Shown one piece after another: positions 44,112 to 52,418 of a stretch of 64,000 nt of DNA (positions are counted from its first letter, which is position 1; each line of letters starts with the position of its first letter). The stretch comes from Flavitalea plasmicola (lineage in GTDB: Bacteria; Bacteroidota; Bacteroidia; Chitinophagales; Chitinophagaceae). A program made the position numbers and the translations under genes. The stretch is taken from NCBI RefSeq assembly GCF_030546645.1, contig NZ_JAUOTO010000002.1, positions 496,001-560,000 of the forward strand. Direction: 5' to 3'. Under the pieces are notes generated by a model. That model made no database searches and was not told where the DNA came from. It was given only the letters and a program-made list of their open reading frames with translations.

Positions 44112-45860
44112 TTGAAAAACCAGGAAGCCCCCCATCCTACGCTCCATCCTAAGGCCAGGTTCTGGCAGCTCAATACATTTATTGTAGTAGCTATGTGCTG
44201 TAACCTTATCAATTTCTTTTTCTATATCGTTGACGGAATGAAGCAGAGCGCCGCTATAGAGATAGCCGGCATCTTTGTATTGTTCGTTTTCATCCTATTC
44301 AACATGAAAGGCATGTCAGCCGTGCCTACCCTGCTCAGTATCTTTTTTGTGAACCTGCATGCTTTCTCCCTTTCTTATGTGCAGGGAACCGATCAGGGAT
44401 CTTTTTTATACCTGTTCCCTTTTGTCATGGCCATGATCTTCTTTCTCCGTGTACGGAAGAACAACCTGGTAGTGACCACCTTTGTCATCGCCACGGGGTT
44501 GAACCTCCTTGTGATCGTCCTGTTCCTTCCGCATCATTCCGGCGCATTCGAACAGATAACCGAGGCTGTCGCCTACAACCACCGGAAACTGAATATCATC
44601 ATCAACTTTTTACTGGTGATCGTTTTTTTCTATGTGGTATTGCGCCTGCTGGATGCCAAAGAAAAGAAGAACAAGAAACACATCGCTTCGCTGGTGCAGG
44701 CGGAATTCGAAATTACCCAGGCGAAAGAACGGGCGGAAAAAGCAGCCGCGGCGAAGACCCGGTTTATGAGCAATATGAGCCACGAGCTGCGCACGCCGTT
44801 GAATGCCATCATCGGCACTACGCACCTGATGATGCAGGACCAGGAGCTATTGCAGGAGAACGAGCATGTCAGGATATTGATGGATTCGTCGCAGCATATG
44901 CTGCACCTGGTGAATGAGGTGCTGGATTTTAACAAGCTGGATGAAGGTAAGCTGGAATTAGTGCAGGAACCTTTCAACCTGTCGGAGACCCTCCGGCAGG
45001 CAGCCGATGCTATTACCACCACCATACAGACCAAAAATATCCGCCTTTCCCTCGAAATCGAGACGCTGCCCAGGGACAAAAAGGTCGTGGGGGATGAGAT
45101 GCGTTTAAAGCAGGTGATCCTTAATCTCCTGTCGAATGCCGTCAAATTCACAGAGGCCGGTGAGGTGACGGTGAAGGCCCATGTCAGCCATCTCACAGAC
45201 GGGGGCGCCGAGGTGCTTTTTGCCGTCGCGGATACGGGCATTGGCATCCCGGCCGAAAAGATCGACCTTATCTTTGACAGCTTTACCCAGGCCGATGCGG
45301 AAACCACCCGTAAGTACGGGGGTTCGGGACTGGGGCTCAGCATTTGTAAGGAGCTGGTGCGTAAGATGGGTGGTCAGCTGCAGGTGAAGAGCGATCCGGG
45401 CAAGGGCAGCATCTTTTATTTTACTTTACAGCTATCATTTAAACAAAGTACGAATATCATTGCGAAGGAAAAGCTCACGGGAGAGAAGAAGCTGGACGGC
45501 GTGAGGATCCTGCTTGTCGACGACAATGCGGTCAACATGCGGATCGCCCGGCGCTTCCTCGACAGCTGGGGCGCCAGCATCGAAACGGCAGAAAACGGCT
45601 CTGTTGCATGGGAGCTGTTCCAGCGCCATACCTTCGATCTGCTGCTGGTGGACCTGGAAATGCCCCAGATGGATGGCAAGGAATTGCTGGCGCAGGTGCG
45701 GAAAGTCAATAAGAACATACCCGCCATTGCGTTTACGGCTGCTGTTTATGAGAACATGTACGACGATCTGCAGCAGCATGGGTTCAACGGATATCTCCAT
45801 AAGCCGTTTCGGCCTGATGAAATGCACCATCATATTTTGCGGCATTTGGGCTTGAATTAG
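44112..45860 (+). CDS. Hybrid sensor histidine kinase/response regulator with polytopic membrane input
   Basis: A 582-residue protein with a TTG start at 44112; the first in-frame ATG is 27 codons later and would damage the first helix. About six helices occupy residues 20-185. A coiled-coil linker leads to HisKA with the phosphorylated His224 in SNMSHELRTP. The HATPase domain (about 330-445) has 'NLLSNAVKFTEAGEVT', 'ADTGIGIP' and 'GGSGLGLSICKELV'. The C-terminal receiver (about 462-580) has phospho-acceptor Asp514 in LLLVDLEMP. It senses an unknown signal in or near the membrane. No output regulator is adjacent; an orphan phosphorelay is likely. Confidence 0.92.
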   Translation: MKNQEAPHPTLHPKARFWQLNTFIVVAMCCNLINFFFYIVDGMKQSAAIEIAGIFVLFVFILFNMKGMSAVPTLLSIFFVNLHAFSLSYVQGTDQGSFLYLFPFVMAMIFFLRVRKNNLVVTTFVIATGLNLLVIVLFLPHHSGAFEQITEAVAYNHRKLNIIINFLLVIVFFYVVLRLLDAKEKKNKKHIASLVQAEFEITQAKERAEKAAAAKTRFMSNMSHELRTPLNAIIGTTHLMMQDQELLQENEHVRILMDSSQHMLHLVNEVLDFNKLDEGKLELVQEPFNLSETLRQAADAITTTIQTKNIRLSLEIETLPRDKKVVGDEMRLKQVILNLLSNAVKFTEAGEVTVKAHVSHLTDGGAEVLFAVADTGIGIPAEKIDLIFDSFTQADAETTRKYGGSGLGLSICKELVRKMGGQLQVKSDPGKGSIFYFTLQLSFKQSTNIIAKEKLTGEKKLDGVRILLVDDNAVNMRIARRFLDSWGASIETAENGSVAWELFQRHTFDLLLVDLEMPQMDGKELLAQVRKVNKNIPAIAFTAAVYENMYDDLQQHGFNGYLHKPFRPDEMHHHILRHLGLN

Positions 45861-45958
45861 CTGCAAGCTGCAAGCTACAAGCTGCAAGCGGTGAGCTGCG
45901 AGCTGCAAGCTGCAAGCGGTGAGCTAAGAGATGGGGCCTTGAGCGGTGAGCTGCAAGC
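45859..45958. repeat. Heptameric tandem repeat, consensus AGCTGCA
   Basis: About 14 consecutive or near-consecutive seven-base units start at the stop codon of the kinase gene: mostly AGCTGCA, with variants AGCTACA, AGCGGTG, AGCTGCG and AGCTAAG, and one interruption near 45928-45940. AGCGGTG units recur after blocks of AGCTGCA, forming a higher-order pattern. The tract fills the space between the kinase gene and the GH92 promoter region. It has no CRISPR-like spacers. Slipped-strand expansion is the likely origin. Confidence 0.85.
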
Positions 45959-46016
45959 CAGGTTTTTTTAGGTTGCTAAACAGGAGCAAAAATGTCCGTT
46001 TAGTATATTTACGGGT

Positions 46017-48137
46017 ATGAAGCACCAGTTCCTCGTTTTGCTTGCCTTTGGTTTCACGCAATTGCAGGCGCAGCAGCCACCTACCGCGTATGTAAATCCT
46101 TTTCTCGGCACCGCCACTTTATGGGACAGCGCCGAGATCGGGTTTAAGCCTACGCATCGAACCTGGGGAGCCGAGGTGTTCCCGGGATCTTCGCTTCCCA
46201 ATGCCATGGTCCAACTGAGCCCGGTGACACAGTTCCACAGCGGCTCCGGCTACCAGTATGAGGACACTGTCATTTATGGTTTCATCCATACCAGCAAAGG
46301 GCATTGGAATTTAGGCTATGTTCCCTTATTGCCTGTTACGGGCGAGGTATCGCCGGATAATTACGCGTCCGGTTACAGTCATAGTAAGGAGTCGGCGCAT
46401 CCCGGCTATTACCAGGTGTACCTTCAGCGTTATGGTATCAATGCGGAGCTGACCTCGACGCTGCGCTGCGCCTTCCATAAATATACGTACGGGGCGGGTG
46501 AGCATCAGCGGTTGCTGGCGGACTTATCTGAATCCAACGAGCGGGTGAGGAGCTGGCAGATCCAACGGGAAGGCGACCATGTCTTCACGGGTTTTCAGCA
46601 GGCGGGAGAAAAAATATACTTCTATGCGGTGGCCAACCATACCATCAAAAGCATCGATTCGCTGAAAAGCGAAAAGAAAACGGTGCCAGTGATCGACTTT
46701 ATGGATGCGCCCGGGCCCCTGGAGCTGCAGATCGGCTTCTCTTTCGTAAGCGTACAGCATGCAAAGGCGAACCTGGAAAAAGAGATGATGGGCAGGAGCT
46801 TTGCGGAGGTGAGAAAGCAGGCTACGCAGACGTGGGACACGTTGCTGTCGAAGATCAGGGTGTCGGGCGGCACTGAAAGGCAGCGGGGACTGTTTTATTC
46901 CACCTTGTACCGGAGCTTTCTCTGGCCCGCGTTGCGCAGCGATGTGAATGGAGATTTTACCGACATCAGCGGCAAGGTGGTAAACAAAGGTTTCAACTAT
47001 TATACGGAGCCTTCTTTATGGGATGATTACAGGAACAAACTGATCTTACTGGGCCTGCTTTCTCCTGCCGTTACCAACGACGTGATCAGGTCCCTTATCG
47101 ATAAGGGGGAAGCGAAGGGCTTTATGCCCACTTTCTTTCACGGCGACCATGCATCCGTCTTTATCACGGGGTCGTACCTGCGAGGGCTGCGCGGGTTCGA
47201 TGTGCAGGCTGCCTATAAGCTTATGCTGAAGAATGCAACAGTGGAAGGCACCCGCAAATACGTGCAGGAATACAACGATAAAGGATATATAGCAGAGCTG
47301 GACGTTGCGCATCCGGTGGTTGAAACCGTGACGAAGGCCGCCGTTACGAAAACGCTGGAATATGCGTATGACGATTATGCGGTGGCCCTGCTGGCGAAAG
47401 CGCTGGGCGATACGGGGAATTACCATATGCTGATGAAGCGGACAGGTAATTACAAGAACGTATTCGATCCGTCGACAAGGTTTATGAGAGGGCGACTGGC
47501 CAATGGGGATTGGGTGCAACATTTCGATCCGCAATATCCCTATTATGAATATATGTACCGGGAGGCAAACGGATGGCAGTCGTCTTTCTTTGCCCCGCAG
47601 GACCCCAGGGGGCTGGTGGCGCTTTATGGCAGCAAGGATGATTTCGATAAAAAGCTGGATTCCCTTTTCACCCTTCCATGGGATGGGGTCGAGGCCTACA
47701 ACATATCCGGCTTCATCGGCCAATACTGTCAGGGTAATCAGCCTGACCACAGCGTACCCTATATGTACTATTTCATTGACAAGCAGGAAAAGTCGCAGGT
47801 GATACTGGACAGCATCATGCAGCACTTTTATGATATGGGGAAGCACAGGCTGGCATATGCCGGAATGGATGATGCCGGCGAGATGTCGTCCTGGTATGTA
47901 TTCAATGCCATGGGATTCTATCCTTTTTCGCCGGCTGATGCCCAATATATCGTTTCCGTACCTCTCTTCGACAAAGTGGAGATAAAGGCGGGCGATAACA
48001 GGATCTTCACGATCGTCAGGCAGGGCAAGGGTAAAAAAATAAGCGGGATCCGTGTCGGGGACAGGAAGATGGAAGGCTATTTTTTAGCCGACAGGGACCT
48101 GAAAAGCGGAAAAAAGATGGTCATAACCACCCGATAG
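46017..48137 (+). CDS. Exported GH92 family alpha-mannosidase-like glycoside hydrolase
   Basis: A 706-residue protein with a signal peptide (about 1-19, ending LQAQ). The N-terminal beta-sandwich starts 'AYVNPFLGTATLWDSAEIGF'. The (alpha/alpha)6 catalytic domain keeps Glu516 in YREANGWQSS, the position of the general acid in GH92, and the Asp618-Asp619 pair in MDDAGEMSSW, tied in the family to calcium and the base. The usual GNEPSHH segment reads GNQPDHS here. GH92 enzymes are calcium-dependent exo-alpha-mannosidases acting on N-glycans or other mannosides. Export suggests a periplasmic role. No SusC/D gene is adjacent, so its link to a polysaccharide locus is loose. Confidence 0.88.
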   Translation: MKHQFLVLLAFGFTQLQAQQPPTAYVNPFLGTATLWDSAEIGFKPTHRTWGAEVFPGSSLPNAMVQLSPVTQFHSGSGYQYEDTVIYGFIHTSKGHWNLGYVPLLPVTGEVSPDNYASGYSHSKESAHPGYYQVYLQRYGINAELTSTLRCAFHKYTYGAGEHQRLLADLSESNERVRSWQIQREGDHVFTGFQQAGEKIYFYAVANHTIKSIDSLKSEKKTVPVIDFMDAPGPLELQIGFSFVSVQHAKANLEKEMMGRSFAEVRKQATQTWDTLLSKIRVSGGTERQRGLFYSTLYRSFLWPALRSDVNGDFTDISGKVVNKGFNYYTEPSLWDDYRNKLILLGLLSPAVTNDVIRSLIDKGEAKGFMPTFFHGDHASVFITGSYLRGLRGFDVQAAYKLMLKNATVEGTRKYVQEYNDKGYIAELDVAHPVVETVTKAAVTKTLEYAYDDYAVALLAKALGDTGNYHMLMKRTGNYKNVFDPSTRFMRGRLANGDWVQHFDPQYPYYEYMYREANGWQSSFFAPQDPRGLVALYGSKDDFDKKLDSLFTLPWDGVEAYNISGFIGQYCQGNQPDHSVPYMYYFIDKQEKSQVILDSIMQHFYDMGKHRLAYAGMDDAGEMSSWYVFNAMGFYPFSPADAQYIVSVPLFDKVEIKAGDNRIFTIVRQGKGKKISGIRVGDRKMEGYFLADRDLKSGKKMVITTR

Positions 48138-48196
48138 CACAATAATCCGCTGCCAAAAATAGTTAATGCCACATATCCTTACAAAAACCTAAGCAT

Positions 48197-48307
48197 ATGT
48201 CGCCACAAAAAGAAAATACAACGCATGTCGAGGACACTGCGTCCAATCCCAGTATCATACAGATCATCTTTGACGAACAGATATTCAGCCGCAGTGACTT
48301 CTCCTAG
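48197..48307 (+). CDS. Possible small peptide gene (36 aa)
   Basis: An ATG-started frame of 36 codons, MSPQKENTTHVEDTASNPSI and so on, lies in the 187-base gap between the GH92 gene and the convergent kinase gene. It is hydrophilic and acidic with no signal. There is no supporting family or close operon spacing (60 bases after the GH92 stop). It may be a real small protein, the remnant of a longer gene, or chance. Confidence 0.25.
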   Translation: MSPQKENTTHVEDTASNPSIIQIIFDEQIFSRSDFS

Positions 48308-48324
48308 CTTCTTATAGGCGGGCT

Positions 48325-49827
48325 CTATGCGGGCTCTATGCGGCCCGATCGTTTAGCGTTGATCGCAGTCCCCCATTTTTCCAGCCTGGTGAGCAGTGCA
48401 TTGATCTCCACGGGTTTCGAGATATAGTCATCCATTCCTGCCTGGATGCAATCGTCCTGGTCACCTTCCATGGCATTGGCTGTCATGGCGATGATGACAG
48501 GCTGTTTTTTCAGACAGAGACGCAACATCCTGGTGGCTTCCAGTCCATCCATCACGGGCATCTGCACGTCCATCAGGATCACATCGTATTGTTCCAGGTC
48601 GGCCATCTCCAGCACTTCCTTGCCATTTTCAGCGAGTCCGGCCTTATATCCCAGCTTGCCGAGCACTTTCATGGTCAGTTTCTGATTGATCGCATTGTCT
48701 TCGGCCACCAGGATGCGCAACGGAAATTCTTTTGCAAACTCCTCCGACAGCCTGCGTGCGGGGTCAGCCACACCCGTGGCGCCCGTGAGCTTTATCTTTT
48801 TGCCGGCGTCTGAAAATCCCGGGTTCAACGGTGAATATTTCGGTTTGAGGGCGGGCGAGAAATAGAGCCTGCAGGTGAATGTGCTGCCCCGGTTCAGCTG
48901 ACTTTCCACGGTGATCGTCCCCCCCATCAGTCCTGCCAATTTTTTACAAACGACCAGTCCCAGACCTCCGGGGGCGGCGCCGGCATTGAGCGGCTCCTGG
49001 GAAGTGATACCTTTGAATAGCTGGCCTATTTTATTTTCCGGGATCCCGCTGCCCGAATCCTTCACCTCAAATGCAAGACCGATGCTTCCGAAGCTGTGCG
49101 CGTCGGCGGGTGTGTCCATGATGCTGCGTACGGTGATCAGGATCTCTCCTTTTGTGGTATACCTGACGGCGTTCTCCACGAGGTTCATCAATATCTGGCT
49201 CACCCGTTTCCTGTCGCCATTGACCTGCTCCGGCACCTGGGCTTCCATACAATAGGCCAGGTCGGGGCCACCGGGCGCTATCCTGCCCGCAAACATCATC
49301 AGCACCTCTTTTATACAATTCCGGATCTCGAAATCCTTTTTCTCGAGCTCCTCGCCTTCCCTTTCCGATTTTGAAAAGTTAAGGATGTCACTCACGAGGA
49401 TATCGTTGACGGCGACCAGCAGGCTTTCGCCGCAGAAACGTATGGTATCGACATATTCACGCTGATCCGTGCTGAGCGGCGTCTCCACCAGCAGGGAGGT
49501 CATTCCCAGCATACCGTTCATAGGCGTCCTTATCTCATGGTTGACGGTGGCCAGCAGCCTTCGCTTCACGTCTTTTGCCCTTTCTGCTTCCTTATATGCC
49601 TTTTGCTCCTTGGATATCGAGGAATCCAGCTGCAGGTGCAGCTCCTCCACCTCTTTTTCCAGGTGGATCGTACGGTACTGCATTCCTTTCAGGCGTGTCA
49701 TATAGAAATGATAGACCGAGAAAAGCATCCCTGCGCCGATCGCTGCCAGCGACCACCAGGCAGAATAATGCAGCAGTACAAAAAATGCCACTGTCAAGAC
49801 AAGGAACACAACAAAAAACCTCTTCAT
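48325..49827 (-). CDS. Hybrid sensor histidine kinase/response regulator, two-helix membrane anchor
   Basis: A 500-residue protein. Two helices at about residues 4-38 with almost no periplasmic loop are followed by a coiled coil (about 48-88). HisKA has His97 in ATVNHEIRTP. HATPase (about 195-320) has 'MNLVENAVRYTTKGEILI', 'VKDSGSGIPENKIGQLF' and 'GGLGLVVCKKLAGLMG'. The receiver (about 372-490) has Asp420 in ILMDVQMPVMDG. The lack of a sensor domain suggests signal input through the membrane or the coiled coil. It is a single gene; two unknown genes lie 33 bases upstream of its start on the same strand, so it could be the last gene of their transcript. Confidence 0.92.
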   Translation of the reverse strand: MKRFFVVFLVLTVAFFVLLHYSAWWSLAAIGAGMLFSVYHFYMTRLKGMQYRTIHLEKEVEELHLQLDSSISKEQKAYKEAERAKDVKRRLLATVNHEIRTPMNGMLGMTSLLVETPLSTDQREYVDTIRFCGESLLVAVNDILVSDILNFSKSEREGEELEKKDFEIRNCIKEVLMMFAGRIAPGGPDLAYCMEAQVPEQVNGDRKRVSQILMNLVENAVRYTTKGEILITVRSIMDTPADAHSFGSIGLAFEVKDSGSGIPENKIGQLFKGITSQEPLNAGAAPGGLGLVVCKKLAGLMGGTITVESQLNRGSTFTCRLYFSPALKPKYSPLNPGFSDAGKKIKLTGATGVADPARRLSEEFAKEFPLRILVAEDNAINQKLTMKVLGKLGYKAGLAENGKEVLEMADLEQYDVILMDVQMPVMDGLEATRMLRLCLKKQPVIIAMTANAMEGDQDDCIQAGMDDYISKPVEINALLTRLEKWGTAINAKRSGRIEPA

Positions 49828-49860
49828 GATACACGATTGTTCGTTAACAATAATTCGGAA

Positions 49861-50463
49861 CTACCTCTTCCAATCCCTGCATACTCCCAATACAAAATAT
49901 CTTTGGTTGGATGAGGGATGAAATATATACAAGGGGATCGTCCAGCTCCCCAGGCAAATCCCCATCTGCATACCCGGCTCCCATTTAGGATCCAACTGGT
50001 AAGATGACCATTGTTGCATGGTCACGCCCGCATAAAACTGATCTGATAGCTGGCAATTCAGCTCGCTCCAGCTGAAAAGGTTGCTTTTATGCTGTCCGGG
50101 GCATAATCCATATTGCATAGAGGATGAAAAGCTGAATGCATTATGCGACAGCGAGCTGTTGAGCCCGAAGGATGCCCCCTGCAGCCGGCCTCCGGACAAT
50201 CCCGCCACCGGCGTAATTGCATAGGACCAGCGCCCTTCCTTTGAGAAAGTCCTGCCCACCGAACAGGCGATGGTTCCTTCCTCCTCATAGTTATACCTGA
50301 CCTCTCCGTACCACCTGGAGCTGCCCTGGTAGAAAACCCTGGAAGAGAGGGATGGCCACAAGGCGCCATTACCGGGATAATAATATACGTCGGCTCCTTT
50401 TTCCTCCTGGGCCACAGCAGCATCTCCGTATATAAATAATAGTATGATCAACATGCTACGCAT
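49861..50463 (-). CDS. Predicted exported/outer-membrane beta-strand protein
   Basis: A protein of 200 residues from the ATG at 50463; a TTG at 50469 is the only alternative nearby. The signal peptide (about 1-19, ending AAVAQ) is followed by alternating aromatic beta-strands ('FYQGSSRWYGEVRYNYEEEG', 'GRWSYAITPVAGLSGGRLQG', 'FSFSSSMQYGLCP') ending 'RYFVLGVCRDWKR'. This looks like a small outer-membrane barrel of the kind encoded at 15412. Its start overlaps the stop of the upstream membrane protein gene by eight bases, so translation is coupled. No family was recognised. Confidence 0.65.
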   Translation of the reverse strand: MRSMLIILLFIYGDAAVAQEEKGADVYYYPGNGALWPSLSSRVFYQGSSRWYGEVRYNYEEEGTIACSVGRTFSKEGRWSYAITPVAGLSGGRLQGASFGLNSSLSHNAFSFSSSMQYGLCPGQHKSNLFSWSELNCQLSDQFYAGVTMQQWSSYQLDPKWEPGMQMGICLGSWTIPLYIFHPSSNQRYFVLGVCRDWKR

Positions 50464-51001
50464 TTTCAATAAGTGTTACTTCCGCGGAGGCCAGCCTGTT
50501 CATGATCGATATATCTTTCAGATAGGGATTCCAGCAGAACACCAGCTGATCGATGGGCCGCCACAGTATAACCCAGCTAAAGACCTCCAGGGTATTGGTC
50601 AGCCCGGAACTGATGCGATCGGTGCCAGGCAATAACAGCGGCAGCACTCCATGACAAAGCATCACGATGGCCAGGGCGAAGAACAGCACCAGGTAGGACC
50701 GGCGTTTGAACTTCTCGAACTCCAATTCCTTCAACGATTTCCTTTCGGCGAAATGCCGGCGGATGGCGTAGATCAGCGGTTCCATATATTGCTTATCCTC
50801 TTCGGATCTGCAACATACCTTGTAATTAATGACAGAATATCTTTTTACAGCGACGATGGAATTCATGATGTAGACTTCGAAAGCATGGCTTAGCTGCCTC
50901 TTGTAAATGGGCGCCGGATCATGGGGATTGAAATAGTCATTCAGACTTTGCTGATCCACCGAAATGAAGATGCTGATCCTGGAAAGTAATGACTTGTTCA
51001 T
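50456..51001 (-). CDS. Unknown two-helix membrane protein
   Basis: A protein of 181 residues from the ATG at 51001; a TTG at 51019 would add six. A soluble N-terminal half (about 1-100) begins 'NKSLLSRISIFISVDQQSLN' and carries charged helices ('YAIRRHFAERKSLKELEFEK'). Two membrane helices follow at about 107-128 and 140-160. The last residues are soluble. I do not recognise the family. It is translationally coupled to the barrel-like gene at 49861 and lies near two-component genes, suggesting an envelope function, but this is only proximity. Confidence 0.6.
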   Translation of the reverse strand: MNKSLLSRISIFISVDQQSLNDYFNPHDPAPIYKRQLSHAFEVYIMNSIVAVKRYSVINYKVCCRSEEDKQYMEPLIYAIRRHFAERKSLKELEFEKFKRRSYLVLFFALAIVMLCHGVLPLLLPGTDRISSGLTNTLEVFSWVILWRPIDQLVFCWNPYLKDISIMNRLASAEVTLIENA

Positions 51002-51224
51002 ATAGGACTGATGATGCAATGGTTACAGACACATTCCTGGGCAATAAATCGCTTATTTCAATGATTTATGAGCGCCCGGGCCTACCTTTTCGCAAGAATA
51101 AATAAAAGCGAACCATACGCTAAGTACAAATACTTGTTTTTATAGTAGTGCCCGGAAAAGACAGACTATCAAAGTAATAAGTCCCGTTTATCCTACACAA
51201 CGCCTGTCTGAAAACCTTGTATTC

Positions 51225-52406
51225 ATGATGGAAAACGCCGTCCGCGCCAATGAACAGAAATTCTCAGCGATCATTATGAATGCTCCCGTAGGCATCCTTG
51301 AGATGGATGCCACCGGCGCCATCGTATTTATGAATACCATGAGCCGCAGCCTGCTGGCCCCTATCTCCCTCTTCACTGAGAAAGACAATTTTCATGACCT
51401 GCTAGCCCGCCGGGCGCCGGGCATCCTGGAGAAAATAAACGCGTTCACAGGCAATAATGGAGTGATATTCAACGGGATCGTGGAGCATTTTAAGATCATT
51501 GTCAACAAATTATGCGCTGATTCCTTCATCGTGTCGATCGAAGACGTTTCCAACCTCCTGGAAAAAGAGCTGGCTTTCCGGGAGGCTACAGTGGATAAGG
51601 CCGTAGCCCAGGGAAAATTCGAGATCGCGGCTGATGTCCTGCACGACATCGGCAATGCCATCGTGGGCCTCGGCTCCTATCTCACCCGCATCAAACGTGC
51701 CGTGGAAGCGGATAACAGTGAGCATATCCAGCAGCTCGCCGACTTCTTCTCCGCAAAGCAGCCGGAAATAAGCCAGGCCATCGGAGCATCCAAAGCGGCG
51801 GCGGTAGTCACCATGCTGTATAGCCTGGTGCAGGCGCGTCATGCCCAACGGGAGGATGTTCAAAAGTCCATCTCGGAACAATTGAGCATCATTACCCATA
51901 TCCAGGAATTGTTGCATATTCAGCGCCAGTATGTCGTCGCAGGCGATACGGTGGAAAAAAAGGCCGCCAACCTGCGAAGCATTATAAACGACTGCCTTTC
52001 AATGCTGTATGCCTCCATGGAGAAAAGAGGGATACAGGTGGAGCTTGAAATTATCGTAGAGAGCCCTATCATCCAGGGCCATCGTACGAAGCTGATGCAG
52101 GTGATCATGAACGTATTGAAGAATAGCATCGAGGCCATCGATGTCCACGCGGCCGAAAAGAGGATATCCGTTCGACTGTTCCAGGAAGGCCGGCAGGTGA
52201 TCCTCCAGGTCCGGGACAGCGGCAATGGCTTCGACGAAGACACGGGCAGACGGATCTTTGAAAGAGGCTATACCACCAAGTCATCCGGCACGGGGCTGGG
52301 CCTTCACAATTGCCGGACCATCCTCGAAGGTCATGCCGCCACGATGACCCTCCTCAGTGAAGGACCTGGCAAAGGCGCACTGAGCACCATAATATTTCAT
52401 ATCTAA
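51225..52406 (+). CDS. PAS-domain sensor histidine kinase
   Basis: A 393-residue protein with no membrane helix. A PAS-like domain (about 8-110) contains 'SAIIMNAPVGILEMDATGAI' and 'VSIEDVSNLLEKELAFREAT'. The H-box is atypical: 'AADVLHDIGNAIVGLGSYLT' with His140, not the usual SHELRTP. HATPase (about 275-393) has 'IMNVLKNSIEAIDVHA', 'VRDSGNGFDEDTGRRIFERG' and 'SSGTGLGLHNCRTILEG'. It is a cytoplasmic kinase. The next gene, 12 bases away, encodes a receiver-first kinase, so the two probably form a phosphorelay. The frame is open upstream without an ATG; 51225 is the first plausible start. Confidence 0.87.
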   Translation: MMENAVRANEQKFSAIIMNAPVGILEMDATGAIVFMNTMSRSLLAPISLFTEKDNFHDLLARRAPGILEKINAFTGNNGVIFNGIVEHFKIIVNKLCADSFIVSIEDVSNLLEKELAFREATVDKAVAQGKFEIAADVLHDIGNAIVGLGSYLTRIKRAVEADNSEHIQQLADFFSAKQPEISQAIGASKAAAVVTMLYSLVQARHAQREDVQKSISEQLSIITHIQELLHIQRQYVVAGDTVEKKAANLRSIINDCLSMLYASMEKRGIQVELEIIVESPIIQGHRTKLMQVIMNVLKNSIEAIDVHAAEKRISVRLFQEGRQVILQVRDSGNGFDEDTGRRIFERGYTTKSSGTGLGLHNCRTILEGHAATMTLLSEGPGKGALSTIIFHI

Positions 52407-52418
52407 ATATCCGATGTA

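Noticed and set aside
45859-45958. Repeat tract considered as a CRISPR array
   Set aside because: Units are seven bases long with no spacers and there are no cas genes.
47046-47945. 299-codon open frame on the minus strand inside the GH92 gene
   Set aside because: Antisense to conserved GH92 motifs; no signal, domain or start context of its own.
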